From Mauremys mutica (lineage: Eukaryota; Chordata; Testudines; Geoemydidae), in contig NC_059084.1 in NCBI RefSeq assembly GCF_020497125.1, positions 9,947,501-10,011,500 on the forward strand: DNA of 64,000 nucleotides, given 5' to 3'. The translations under genes were made by a program, and so were the position numbers. Shown here one piece after another: positions 1 to 13,700 of the stretch. Under the pieces are notes generated by a model. That model ran no database searches. It was given only the letters and a program-made list of their open reading frames with translations, and was not told where the DNA came from. Position 1 is the first letter of the stretch. Each line of letters begins with the position of its first letter.

Positions 1-1218
1 ATAAAGAAACAGAATATCTTATGCAAGTATCACTCACATTTTCATCAATATTACCAACTGTTAACATTATCGCTTACATATTTATGATTTTTAGCCAAAT
101 CCTGTATTCCTTACTTAGGCAAATATTCTCATTGTTTCTGGATTTTGCTAAGTGTTGTGGCCTATCTTGCTTATAGTTTTTCATAATCATTTCTGTTAGG
201 TTTGTTTTTAGTAATTATTTATTAGTAGAAGGATCTTTTTTCCTCATCAGGAAGTTATCAAATCTCACATACATTTTACTAGAAAAAGAATACAACTATC
301 AATAGTTTGATAGTCAATAACGTGTATTTAACAGTTTACCTATGTCATGTTTAAATTTGCCAAAGCTTAGTAATTTTTTACTGTAGTGATGGACCACATT
401 TCTTACAAAGTCCTCAGCTGTTGTAGCTCAGCTTACTGTAACTCCAGTTGTAAACAACTGGTCCAATATCTTTCCTCCACAAGATGGGAAGCCCATTGTC
501 TAAATTCCACTGATCGTGGTCTCCCAGACTGTGTGCTGACTTTTGTGGTGCAGGAAATCTGGCCCATAATTACAAATCCCCTCCCCTTCAATCCCCCCCC
601 GGAAAAAAAGTAATTTAAAAGAAGTGCGCTCATTTCCTGCAATAAGTAGTCATTTAATTAAAGAACAAAATTAACAGGAATCAAAAATGTTGCAGCTGTG
701 TTTTCATTAGACATTATATAAAAAAGAGAAAAATTATAATACATTAAATCATTTTGTATAACATGAACGTAAGTTTTTTACAAACTAATTGTGATTAGTT
801 CAAAATGTCTTGTCAACATAATACTGAATGACAGTGCGTCATGTCCATTATGTCAGAGGCCCTGGAATGGTAAAGCCTGTACATGCACAACATCTCCTTT
901 TCCAAGATATGCTTCAAAACAGTTTAAAACAAGGGTTAAAGGAGAGCAGTAAGTTCCTTCCAGTAGCTTTACTTCATTCGTTTTCAACTGATCCTCCCAC
1001 CCCACAGGCCATCACTCTTCAGGCATCAAAGAGCGAAGTACGTCCTCTGGTAGCTCCTGTGTGTACATGCTGCAGAGATTTCACCTGCACGGTCCTTCTC
1101 TCACACAAACGTCAGGTTATCGTGTACTGAACTTCAGGGAAAGACCTTTATACGTTCCCTGATGTGTGTTCAGCAGCAGTATCAAAAGTAAAGACAAATT
1201 CTTCTCAGAAGAAAATCT
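1..1218 (-). other. PHACTR3: Probable PHACTR3 3' UTR (end not fixed)
   Basis: Sequence following the stop codon on the minus strand. It is AT-rich with no coding frame of note and no clear transposon. The first canonical AATAAA on this strand is at 223-218, about 1.0 kb after the stop; an ATTAAA variant is at 658-653. No strong GU-rich downstream element is visible near either, so the transcript may continue beyond the window. Confidence 0.5.
218..223 (-). promoter_or_regulatory. Candidate polyadenylation signal AATAAA
   Basis: TTTATT on the plus strand reads AATAAA on the gene strand. It is the first canonical hexamer after the PHACTR3 stop codon. Its use is inferred only; the flanking sequence lacks an obvious GU-rich element. 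Confidence 0.35.
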
Positions 1219-1234
1219 CTATGGCCTGTGAAAT
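1219..1234 (-). CDS. PHACTR3: PHACTR3 last coding exon: final RFHRP and stop
   Basis: Only 16 coding bases: acceptor accttctag ending at 1235, then ATTTCACAGGCCATAG. The first A completes Arg (AG|A), giving R-F-H-R-P-stop, the end that all PHACTR proteins are known to share. A search of 1-3631 on the minus strand for a splice acceptor followed by codons for FHRP and a stop found this one perfect match. The exon continues as 3' UTR toward lower coordinates. Confidence 0.9.
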
Positions 1235-4200
1235 CTAGAAGGTTATAAAAAAGAGATTTTAAAAATCACTTTATAACAGCATTTTTTAAAATATATTATT
1301 GCAATAAGAAATAGTACTATTTAAAAATGTCCATTTTGTTTAATACCATTGAATCACATTTCTAGAGCATCTTTTTTCATGAAAGATCCCCAACATGTTC
1401 TACATATAAGGCAATATGACTAATAATATGCTAAGGTTCATAGCATTTTATCCTTTTGGTTTTGGTCCTGTACTACTGAGTGCCTCTGGCGAAAGTCCTC
1501 TCTGCATGTGGGCTTTCTCAACTACAAATTCTCTCTTCCTTGAGTTCTGTTATGTTCTTTTCGTTCTTCATTGACTCCCACTTCCAAATCTCCCCATCAT
1601 GTATTTACAATAAGGAGGATGGAAGTGAGGCTGGGAATTGGTGTGGGGGAAAGACTAGGGGGCTGAGTTGTGAAGAAAGGGATACTTCAGGGGTTTAAGT
1701 TTTGGAAAGAAAACAAAAATGAACTAATAGGATGTGCCTATCATCACCCTTACCACTTTGCTTGTATGTTAATTGCTTCTCTTTACTTCTTTCTCTGTCT
1801 GCCTTTTTTTAGAATGTACCCTCCAAAACAATGACTGTGGTGCAGATCTTCAAAGATATTTAGGCATCTCACTGATTGATTTAAATAGGAGTTAGCCACC
1901 TAAATACCTTTGAGGCTGAGAGCCGTGTCTTTGCAAAGTGCCTGCCACAGTTTGGCTTCTACCATTATCTAAATAGTAATAATAGATAGGCAGAATGCAA
2001 TTTTGACATGACAATAGTAGCAAAACACCTGACTCATTCCAGCATGTTTGTAGTACATTATTGTGGTTGTAGAACTGAAGTGGTGTCTTTAAAAGGATTT
2101 TAATGATGTAACAAGCAGTTTACAGTATCAGATGTTTTCAGCATGATTATGAATTAATTAGAATATCATTTTGGGCATACCCATTACATATGAAAATTAT
2201 GCTAGTAGACACATAATCTTCCGGGTTTAACAATTACTGTTCAAATCATAATTGGTAAATGCCATATACCTGAATATACATAGCAAGGGGATGTGATGGT
2301 GACAGTAATTCCACAGCAAGCAAGACTTGGTAAAATGCATAGAATTATTTTAAAATCTATCATGAGATTATTCAAAACCTTTTTATTATTGCCTTTTTAG
2401 GAGGTGTGGTAGTGAAATTAAATATCTTCATATGTTCTTATACCCTTTGACTTGTGTACCTCAAAAGTACCTAATGGATGTTATATGTGATTGTTTTACC
2501 ACACCTGTTTGCTGTTTTAACTCCTACAATAATGGCAAAAAATGTGAACAAGCTAGAATAGTGCTCAGGCTGATCCCTCTTTGATAGCCTCCATTTTCAG
2601 AAAAGTATATGTGTGTGTTTGAAAATATGTGCACATTGTGTGTGCATCTGCCATGTTTGCATGGCCAGACACAGTAACTGCATGCACATGTCATCAGTTA
2701 GCTGTCTGAAAAATCATTAGCATGTATAATTATTTGAGCATGCAAACACAATTGTGCATGAATTTTTTTTAAAGATATGGGCCATCGTTTTGTTTGTTGC
2801 TAATAATATACAATGATATGCTGTGATCCTGTCAGCTTTCACAAAATAACCAACACTGATTTGGTATTTTGATGTGCACCTTTTTAAAAAAAATACCCAA
2901 CCAACCAGGTACTGCCAGTAGAGGTATTGTTGATATACTAAGTGGCACTCTTTCCTCTGAATCTGTACAGAAGAAATACCCTGAGGCATTGGACAGTTCT
3001 TCTCTTGGATGAGATGTAAAAATAAAGTCCTAAACACTAGTGGCACGATGGCACTAGCTGAAAGTGGTTAGGAGTATTTAACCCTGGTATCCTGGCCACA
3101 TTTCAAAATGTGTCATTTTAATCTGCCTAATTAAACTCCTCAAGTAGCTTTTTCTTTTAAAATCCAGCAGAGTGAATCCTTTGTGTATTATTTATAATCA
3201 GTACAGGCCTTCTATTATGTACTATAGTACAAACACTTTGTCTTATTATTGTTCAGCATTGGTATTACAGCTGAATGATGAGACTGCAAACGTAAATACT
3301 TTGCCTATTCAGCTGCGTTAAATCACATGTCATGTTCTCTGTACAGTACATCCTGTGTTCCTTCTCCAGTCATGGCCTTTTAAATCACAGGTACAAACAA
3401 TATATTTTGAGGGTTGGGGGTTTTGGGAGGGAGTTGCTTGTCAACAGATGATAATCTAACAGCAAATATACTCTGAGATGAAGCAGAAGCACTTTTATGT
3501 TTTTTTCCCCAAGGTAAAGCTTTTTCTGCAGATTTTAGAGCCATGCAAGAACAATATATTCTGCAGATTCAGGGCTCAAAAGAATTGATACTGCAAGTAA
3601 AGGAAAATGAACAAATATCTGGATGACTGACCTTGTCAAATGCTTGCTTGATGCATGTACCTCCATTTCATTACTTTTGTATTCATTTAGCTCTTTACGA
3701 ATTGCTGCCTACGAATTGAAAATGGAAGTAAGGTTAAAAAATCATTTTGCATTCGTAAACATTTTTTAAAAAAATAGCAAATAAGAGCCCTTAAAAATAA
3801 TCAAAACAGCAAATTCCATGTAGAGTGTGGTAGGCTACAAACAAAGGACATGTGGCCAGCCAATATTGAGGAGAGCCAATATTCAGCTTCTCTCCATGCA
3901 TACTGGTCACTGTCTTTTAAAGACATTGACATAAATACTATCATCAAACCCTTATTGCAAAGGATTACTCCATATCATCAGTCATCACTGACTAGCTGAT
4001 GCTAAGACACTTTTATAGAAGCAGTCCTGAGAGGAACATAAAATCGTAATGCTCACTCCCCAACACTGAATGACACTCTGGTTAAGTTAGTGAGCAGAAG
4101 CAGAGGTTCCTCATCCAGCAACTGGACAGTTGAAATGTGGAGAATTTCAGTAATGGCCCATTTCAAAATAAAAATCAGACTGCATTGTCACAATATGCAA

Positions 4201-4716
4201 ATAATGGACCAGATGTTATGTGTAGTGTTGCACAATCATAGGTGAGGGGAAAAATTTCCTCCTTGGTACATTACACACCATAAAATCCAAAACAGCTGTA
4301 AATTGATTTATGCCTTTTCCCCAAATGACTACTGTTAATGGCCTGGATCAGATTGGAGTGCTTTTGTAAATTTGTACATACTACTACTATGTAATTTAGC
4401 TACCTAAACTTGTGAAGCTTTAACACACAGGCACGTGTCAGATCAGAGATGTGTTTGTAACAAAGATTTTGTACTGAGTAACTTTTGGGGGTAAAGTTTG
4501 GTCCTAAATTTCTCAGACACTACAGTAATGGGTGGCAAAGATCTATGATAGATCGTGTAGTATACTGCACTCCATACTTTTTCTAATAACTGTTTGTTTT
4601 TGTTTTTTAAAAAGAAAGCCTTTTCACTATTACATCCCGTGGTCAGTGTGGCTTCTGTATGCTGAAAGTGCAGGAACATTTAAAGTACTTAAATCTGCAT
4701 CAGCTATTAGTACCTC

Positions 4717-4750
<34 letters not shown>

Positions 4751-7700
4751 TGTGTGTGTAAGTAACTCCAGAGTACAAAATTTGGCTCATGGGGAGTATG
4801 GTGTGTCTCTTTCACCAAGAGCGAATACTCACTCCAAGATGTATTTCCTTAGACTATGGAGACTTGTCTAGTAATATCACTGTTTACGTGACCTGAGGTA
4901 CTGCTTACAAGCAAAGAAACAAAAAGACAGTAGTCTTAATTATATTTGTAAGTATGCCTGTACCTTATCGGCTGCTGATAGTCTTGTCCATGGTTTGTCT
5001 GCTCGTCTGTCGTAGTCCTGTGCTTTTGCCACCTCTACATAATCGCTGAATCGAATTAAAATTTTTCTGTCTCTTAGTTCATCGACTGTAGGTCTCTGAT
5101 TGAGCTGTATCAATAAGTTTTGTAAAGAAGTATATCAGTATGAATAGGAAGTAAAATTGAGACATACATTCAACAGCACGAAAATGGAATCACATGCATT
5201 TTAGTCCCCATCTTCATTTTGTGTATTGTATATTTATGTATACAAAATATACATCTGAAAATATTTGAAATTGATTAATTCGTCTTAAATGCACAGGAAC
5301 ACTGAGATATAGAGACAGATTCTGATCTTATTTACATGGGTAACACCATCATTCCAGATTCACAGTGTTATAACTGGGTTCAGAATCTGTCCTACAGTCA
5401 GTGAGTGAAACTTATCTATGATTAGAAACATTAGGATAGTTTTTGTAAAGGAAAATAATTAATTTTGATACTGTGCTATCTTTAGTCTTTCTACACAGGC
5501 ATTTTTCTATTAACTAGACTTCGCTTTCCATGTGTCTTTATCTCAAGGAGCTACTGAAACGCTTCTGAGTATTATTGTTAAACAGTAATAATGGGGTAAA
5601 TGGAGCTGAGGGCTATTGTTCAGTGGCTTTATAATGGAACATCTTGTCACGCACAGCTTTCTAAAGCTGAAGTTGTAATATATTTCAAGTAACCACAATG
5701 AATTACAATGTAAGGGCTCAATCTTGCACAATTCCCATAACTTTGTCTGAATAAGGGCTTCGGGATTGGGCCCAGTGTAAGAACTACAGACCCAAGGCTC
5801 AGCAAACTATCATCACAATGTGCCTTTGAATATTGCACTGTGTTACCACTGACTTCCACGGGGACTTCTGCAAACAGAGCAATGACAGCATCAGGCCTAG
5901 AATCTGAGACCTTCAAATGAAAAGGTCTGCAAACAGAAATTTCAGGCAGGAATGCACCTGCTGCTCAGCAAGGAAGCAGCTTACTCTGGGATTCTCACTG
6001 GTACGAACAGTGGAAAGGAACTGCTTTCCTAGCAATATAGTTGCAAAATCTGCAGTATGAGGCAAATGATCTCAAATTAGCTGATTTTAGGTTCTTGTGT
6101 AAATTTTCTATTAGCCTCTCAAATACAGTGAACGCCATTTTAAGGCCAACATTTGTGGATAATTATCTGAGATATTGTAGTTATTTTCTATTCTAGTTAT
6201 TAAATACTACTATCTCACATATCATTGTGTATACATGTTGACTTTTTAATGGTGACCACCATGGCTGTTTGTCTTTACAATTATTTAAAATATTTAGATA
6301 GTGTTTTTACTCTGGGTTCTCTGTTATTAGTTTGCATTCAGCTTTTTAAATGTCACTGAAAACATTTCAAGATTTTACCTTTCTTGTCAGCCTCTGCTTG
6401 ATTTCCCTTCTTTCTTCCTGCTCTGTTTGATCATTTCTTTCTGCAGAAAAAATAAAAAAAGAGATGACTTTCCTCATGTAGGAAGATCGGCTGTTTCCAA
6501 TACATCCAGGCAATAAAAGTTACAATATGGAGAAGCGTGGTGCTGTTCCTTAGTCCTTCTGAATTGCTAGCTCAGTCCTTACTATGCCTGCTTGGTGCAT
6601 TGCCAGAATATACAGCTACCTTTCAATGAGGACACAGAAGCACGTATGCCACTGTCAGCTTTTCCTGTGACATAACCTCCAGTTACAATGAGCTTTAATA
6701 AACATAAAGCAGCCAGTCCAATTCTTCGGCTAGATAAAATTTTAGAGGGAAAAGCAATACCTTTAAAATTATGAATGAATGATTGTTATGCCATGTCTTT
6801 GTTAGAGTCCTGTCACACTTGCATTAAGATGCTGAAGCATTTTCCTGTACGTACTTCAGGGAAAGCATGTACCTCGTGAGCTTATGCTCTCAGGCTTCCT
6901 ATTTAGTTGGTCACATTGCTATACTATTCATCCTTGACTTACACACTATCCTTTTCCCTCTACTATTCAAGATATGCCAGTTGTATTAGAGCCTCTTTAT
7001 ACTCACAGGTTTTCTTTTGTGATATTCTGTTCTAACCTAAGCCAGTTTGCTTTTGTGTGTTCCATTAACATTCAAGCCGTGATAACGCCTACACACTGGA
7101 TCTAAAAATAGACTCGAGTCCTGGACCATTGTGTGAAATATAGTCTTTGCCTTGGGATACTACTTAATGGATTTTCTATTTCTAGTGCTGTTACTAAATT
7201 TAGACTCAAGTCCATGACCTAAACAATGCTAGAGACTTAGGGAAAAGATGCTTAACCATTCAGTGAGCCTAGAGATCAGTGGTTTTCAACCTTTTTTCAT
7301 TTGCTAAAAAAATTTGTATGGAGATGCAGACCCCTTTGGAAATCTTATACATAGTCTGCAGCCCCCCAGGGGTCTGTGGACCACAGGTTGAAAACCACTG
7401 CTATAGATAACAGTGTTATCATCGTCTCTCAGTTAAGCAAAAGGCATATTCTGTTAAATGTTGTCAGTGTTAAACTACTGTGTCTTAAAAGGCTATTTTT
7501 GGAAATGAGCCTTTTCTTGCCCCTCCCTTTTTCTGTATTCTTTAGATTACATTGAAATACAGACACATTTATCTATTTAAAGAAGTATTGTAGCAACACA
7601 GCTGCAACTAGGTAAACAGAAAATGTAAATCAGAGAACCTAAAATCACACAGTACACTAGAGTGGTGGTGTATATGACTTTGAAGTAGAGTACATGAGAC

Positions 7701-10700
7701 TGATGATATGGCAGTGCTTCAGAAGTGTCAGTGAGACTTAGAGACAAAGATTTAGATAGCAATTGGCTGCAGTATCTGAGGGGGAAATATGAAAAAAAAA
7801 AGATGCCTCCAGGAAGTAACTAACGTGCCTAGTTAAATATTTATTAGCCCCTTTTTGATTAGCCCTTTATGGTTGTATTTTGACTTAAAGAAAAAAAAGC
7901 TGTTCTCCATCAATCTAAATGTCCATCAGAATATAGTCATGATGCATTCTACATGGGCACTGGGTGGTTTTCTAAGATGGAAACACGAATATGCCTATCT
8001 GGTCTGAAGATTGCTTTTTGTCAGTTTGAAATGCTACGCACACATCATGGTCCGTATCAATAATGGCATATCTAGATTTAGATAAAGTTAAACTCATTTT
8101 GCTTAACAATTGTGGAAGTATGAAAAGCAATTGATAGGAAGCAAATCTATCATGGTAAACTTTACCTATCTGGTAAACTTTACCTATCTGATGGAAGGAA
8201 GTGTCAGCAGGGATATTACAGAATGCAAATATTAGTACAGAGAAGAACTAGAGAGATTTTCACAGCAACCTCACATTGCTGTATTTAGATCCATTCATTA
8301 GTAAATGGCTGACTTTAACACTACACATCTCAATGGAGTAATAGTCCCATTACACAGTGTCACATGCAGTAGTGAAACTCACACCCTTGCTCTGTATGAG
8401 TTATGCAGGGAATTCTAAACTATTCATGACACGGAAGCAATCACCAGTGTTAAGAATGAAGCAGGGATTGTACAATCCGATGTAAGAGAAGCTGCCTCTT
8501 TGTACATGAATATCAATGGCTTGCTCTCAGAATATAATAGAAAACCCTTCTGAACTCCTGGGACTGATTTTTAGGTTTGAACACACAGTTACTGTGGCAG
8601 TCATGCCCTGTACTGAACAAGCAGTGTTCTATATTTAAAGATAGAGGAATGAATAAAATCAATAAGATTATAAGTAAGTGCTGGAGTTTTTTTTAAGTAC
8701 CTCTCTTATCCAAGAGTCACCTCTATGAGGGAGAGTAAAAAAAAAATATTTCTCTTCATTTCATGAATACTTTAAAAAAGTAACATCATAATAGCACTTA
8801 CAAGTCATGAGGTCACACTGATTTCAATGGGGGTACTAACATAATCATGGTTTGGCAGGATCAGATCCAATCATGCTCTCATTAAAGTCATTGGGAACAG
8901 TGTCAGTATCTCTCTATCACTAACTTGAACACTGACTTTTCAACTGTTGCAGTCAAATTATTTACCCTTCTTTGTCACCCGTTCTAACGTCCCTGCTGGC
9001 TCAGTGATGACCTGGGTTCTTTGCAATGTAGCTGACATTTTTAGGTAATGAAAAAGGTAACACAAGTACAATTGTGCAGCTTCTGATCCAAGTGCACCCC
9101 ATGCAAACCCAGAGTAACTGCACTGAAGCTGACAGAGTTAGTCCAGATTTATGCATGGTAAATCTAACCCAGTATGTTTAGCTGGCATTGAGGACATATC
9201 TTTAATTCTGCTTCATCTTCTGTTCTGCTTTAGCTCCCTCTGTAAGCTCATTATATGAATGTAACACAATAGTTTTTTTAATATTAAAGCTGGTCAGTTT
9301 AACCTAGATTAAGGATGTAGCCAGCGTACATCAGAAAGTAACAAACATGAAGGACCACATTCTCAGAGAAGCTCGGCTCTGATTTAGACCAGAGAATGAA
9401 GGGAGCAGGTTTTCAATGGGAGATGCAGTGTGTTCACTCTTTTGCAAATCTGGCCCCATCTGATAGAGAAATTTCAGCTCAATTGATTTTCCTTTTGATG
9501 GCTGGGGGTTGAGGTTAAATTGGGTTAATATGTTTACAGGTCACAAGAATTTGTGTTATGTGTTGTTTGTAATTTGAATATGTATAAATGACTCTGTGTA
9601 TGCGTTGAGTGGGTAATTAATTTACATATCACAAGAACTATTTACAAAGTAAATGGTTTGATGTACTTGAATAACTGAACCAACCGAAGATGACCCTTCA
9701 GTTCCCTCTGTCTCCAAAGCCTATTGACTTCAATGAGAGCAGCATCAGGCCCTCTTGTATAAACTGATAAGAAAGAAAAAGCAGCATGCAATCCAAATCC
9801 TCACAAATTAAGTTGACACTGTAATCTTTGTGGTCATGCTGCTGTTTTCCTCTTTGTTAGTATAATTTGCCTATACATTTCTAGTTTTCTCCTTCAGGAG
9901 AAAAATTGGAAAGCACAATTTAATTTTGTAAAGAAGACCCTTCCTAAATCTAAACCATTCTGGAAAACTAATGTCTCCTGTGATCATAGGGCCTTCTTTC
10001 TTCATCAATTTTGTGTACTAGTGAAATACAACCCTCGAAATTATTAGATCTGATTTAAAAGCCAAAGACAGCATTGCTTTCAGAGAATGCAAACACATAC
10101 TCCATTAAATTGTTCAAGCTTCTTTGAACAAGTAATTGGTTATTTTTCACATAATAATGTGTTTTACATTTTTGGTGCAAAGATACACCATGAATACAGC
10201 AGAATGTGTGATACTTTTCCTTAAAGCAGTGGAACTCCACCTTTCCCATCCAGCTTACCCCATGTGACAACAGAAACAATTTTCAGGATTCCCCTGTTCG
10301 CATCATTTTGGGGATTCCCCGGCCATCTAAAGGAAGTTCAGCAAATGTCTCCAGCTGCTCAGACAATGCTAACAGGCAAGGCGTTTGATACCCTTGCACT
10401 GTCTCAGCTTGCCTTTTCCTGTCTTTAATTCAGTTTCTGTTTAAATTAGAAAGGTCGGGAATGGATCTGATGCAATTTACTTGCTAGGAAAGTCACTGTT
10501 CTGCAAGGATGCCTGTGCGCTTCACTTTGGCATTGATGGATTTTAATTGACAGTGTGCCCTGACTCTCTATGCAAAATGATAATCGAGGTGATTGCTAAA
10601 CTGACTCAAACCAAGACCGTGCTTCCTTCCTCATGCAGCCATAACAACAGGAATTATTTTAAAAACTACATTTGTATTATTGCTTTTTTCTGCATTAAGG

Positions 10701-13700
10701 GGGATGCCTTCAGACAAGTACACATAGACACCAGAACACACCCCAGTGAAAATTCCATTGGTTACAAATCCATTCCCAAAGGGAGGGCATGAACTTGTCT
10801 ACAGCGGAGAAATGGCTCTGAGAAATGTATTCAGTAGTTTCAAAACACTATTATTTTTTTAAAGTACTCACGTTTAAGTATATTCCTTCTTTCGAGCTCC
10901 TCAACAGCAGGTCTTTGGCTCAGGCGCCTGCGGAAAAACACCAAAATCACATTTTGTACCATGTCTGTTCTTGCAAAAGTCTATACTGGGCTGAGTGCAG
11001 GTGTTGAGGTTTTCCTTAGAAAATCATCTCCGGTCAGTGAAGGAAGAGAATCCTGAAAGCTGGATATTTAGTCCTTTTATTCTTCCCAAATGCCAGCAGT
11101 GCAGGTGGAAGTTTTCCTCTAGTTTACTCTGCTATCAGTGTAATCCTTCCCTGATGAATACATTCTTTTCATCCTATTTTCCAAACAAAGTCAGCTGAAA
11201 ATAGTGCCCCACTACAGTTAAATTCATTCTTGAGGAGGCATTTACCCTGAGAATCAAATGGGGTTCTTAGAAATCTTCTGCAGCAATTACTGCCTCCGCT
11301 CATGTAGCAATGGGTGCCCCTTTTCTAGCATCGACAATGATACATCCTGAAAAAACCATCGCCTTGCTAGAAATAAAGCCTCTCTATGCAGGGTGGTTTC
11401 CTGGTTACAGATATGACAGAGGAGTCCACTAGCTTTACTAGTGCCTGGTGAATAAAATTCATGTGCTGCTCACAGCTTCCTGCTGTCTGAACCGAGTGAA
11501 TGTCTTCTGCAGCTTCACCGCCCCTTTCAGTAGTGCTGCCTCAGGATTGAGTCTTCAAATCATATGATCAGTGCCAGAGCGATTTTATCTTGCATACCAA
11601 ATGAGACTTCCCCAAGAGATGCTGCTAATATCTGCAGAGAATCTCAGGTAATTGAACACCCACACACAAGCATTTATAGTTACTGCATTTGCTAGCTTTC
11701 AAACAATAATCCAGCCAACAGAGATATGAAAGGGTTTCTACTGATTTCTGGCGATATTAAGGATCCTCGCTTCCTGCCTGAAATAGATGTTACACAGTAG
11801 GAGCCTGGAGGTTCCAAAGCCAACGTGATTGCCAGCAACGGGCTAACATGGAGACTCACAGGCACCAGGAGAGTGATTTTAGTATCACCGTAAATAAAGG
11901 GCAGAATTCTAAAATGATCTTATAACGTTGCATTGTCAAATACAATAGAGACCAGACACTAAAATGATGAATTAACGTCTCTGATGCTAGGTTTCCCCCT
12001 AGCATTTGTCACCTGATCAAATTCACTACTGAAATCAGTTCCTTGGATTTGCCTGGCAGCATCAGGATTCAAGCACAAAATGAACCCTGGCAGCCTTCAT
12101 GAACGCGCCTCCTTGCCTTTTTGTTTATTAATTCCCCTAAAACCACTGAGAGGGCCAAATCTACTCTCAGTATCAGTGGTGTAAATGTGGAGTAACTCCA
12201 CTGAGCTCAGTATAGCTACTCCTGATTTACACCAATGTAAACGGTAGCAAGATATGGCCCCATGAGCTTTAGTGCTTCAGTAACAACCCCTGTACCCAAC
12301 TCCAGCCATGCTTCCTTCTACACCCGAGGATTTTTTGTGGGTGTCTTTGATTTCTCCTTAGACTTAACGAAGCAGGTCCTATACCTCAGCCTAATTCTAC
12401 TGAAGTGAATGGAGCTATGCAGAAATGCACCAGTTGAGAATGTGGCCACGTTTTTAATTCACGGGTGGGCAAACTTTTTGGCCTGAGGGCCGCACTGGGT
12501 TTTGTAAATTGCCTGGCCCCCCACCTCCTATCTGCCTCCCCCGGGACTCCTGCCCCATCCACGCATCCCTGCTCCCTGTCCCCTGACTGCCCCCCGGACC
12601 CCTGCCGCTCCATCCAACCCCTCCTCTCATTCCTGATGGCCCCCCAGGACCCCAGCCCCATCCAACCACTTCTTCTCCCTGTCCCCTGACTGCCCCCTGC
12701 TGCCCCATCCAACCCCCACCTCCTTCCTGACTGCTCCATTCAACCCCCTGTCCCCCCCCGACCACCCCGACCCCTATCCATACCCCCACCCCCTGACCAC
12801 CACCCTGAACTCCCCTGCCCTCTATCCAACCCCCCTGCTCCGTGGCCCCTGTCCCTTTACCGCACTGCCTGGAGCACTGGTGGCTGGTGGCACTACAGCT
12901 GCGCCGCCTGGCTGGAGCTGGGCCATGCCGCTGCCACCACGCAGCACAGAGACCGGGTCGGGCCGGGCTCTGCAGCTGCGCTGCCCCAGGAGCTCACAGC
13001 CCCGCAATCCAGAGCATGGCGCCAGCGGTGGAGCGAGCGAGCTGAGGCTGCGGGGGAGGGGGAACAGTGGGGGAAGGGCCGGAGCTAGCCTCCCAGGCCA
13101 GCAGCTTGGGGGCCGGGCAAGACAGTCCCGTGGGCCGGATGTGGCCTGTGGGTCATAGTTTGCCCACTTCTGTTTTAATTCCTGTTGTCCCTCCTTGCCA
13201 CCATCCCATCACTGTATGTCTCAGCACTGATACAAGTCCCTGAGGAGAGATTAACATGCTCTTCACAATCCAGATCAGGGAAGAGTGACTTACTCTGTGA
13301 GTTTATCTGTAAATCAAAGGGCCACCAGGCCTGCTGTTCACATGTCTCTATCAAACCATTTTTAATTACACCACGTCCATGTGATGTTTATAGATTCTCC
13401 TAGGAACTGTACATTAGATTCTGAAGAACCTTTAAACTAGAGGATTAAAAAATCTAACCAAGAATATCAAAGCAATTAAAGCTGTGTTCTGAGTGCTTAT
13501 GAATATTGATGTGTTATGGTAATCCTGGACTTTTTAAAATCCACCCTCCCCTTTTTTGCACCCACAAATAAAACCTTTAAATCTCTCACTGGAAAAAAAA
13601 ATGGTTTGTGACAGAGTCAAGTCTCCATTGACAATCAGACACTTGAAACCAGTTTTCTTCAAAGCACTAGTGCCTAAATTCACTACCACATAATGCAGGA

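Larger units (their letters stand above)
6441..10871 (-). other. PHACTR3: PHACTR3 intron (4.4 kb)
   Basis: Intron between RPEL3 and the charged-helix exon. Contains one hAT MITE (7277-7400), an 18-bp tandem duplication (8153-8188) and a stretch near 9715-9755 with the TTGACTTCAATGAGAG motif typical of old interspersed repeats. No coding signal. Confidence 0.85.

Noticed and set aside
841..935. Minus-strand stretch resembling the PHACTR end (TTCCAGGGCCTCTGA)
   Set aside because: It encodes FQGL rather than FHRP and lacks an acceptor in the right phase; the site at 1234-1219 fits exactly.
12386..12789. Overlapping Gly/Trp-rich and Pro-rich frames
   Set aside because: They are translations of the C-rich array in the hAT element in several phases.
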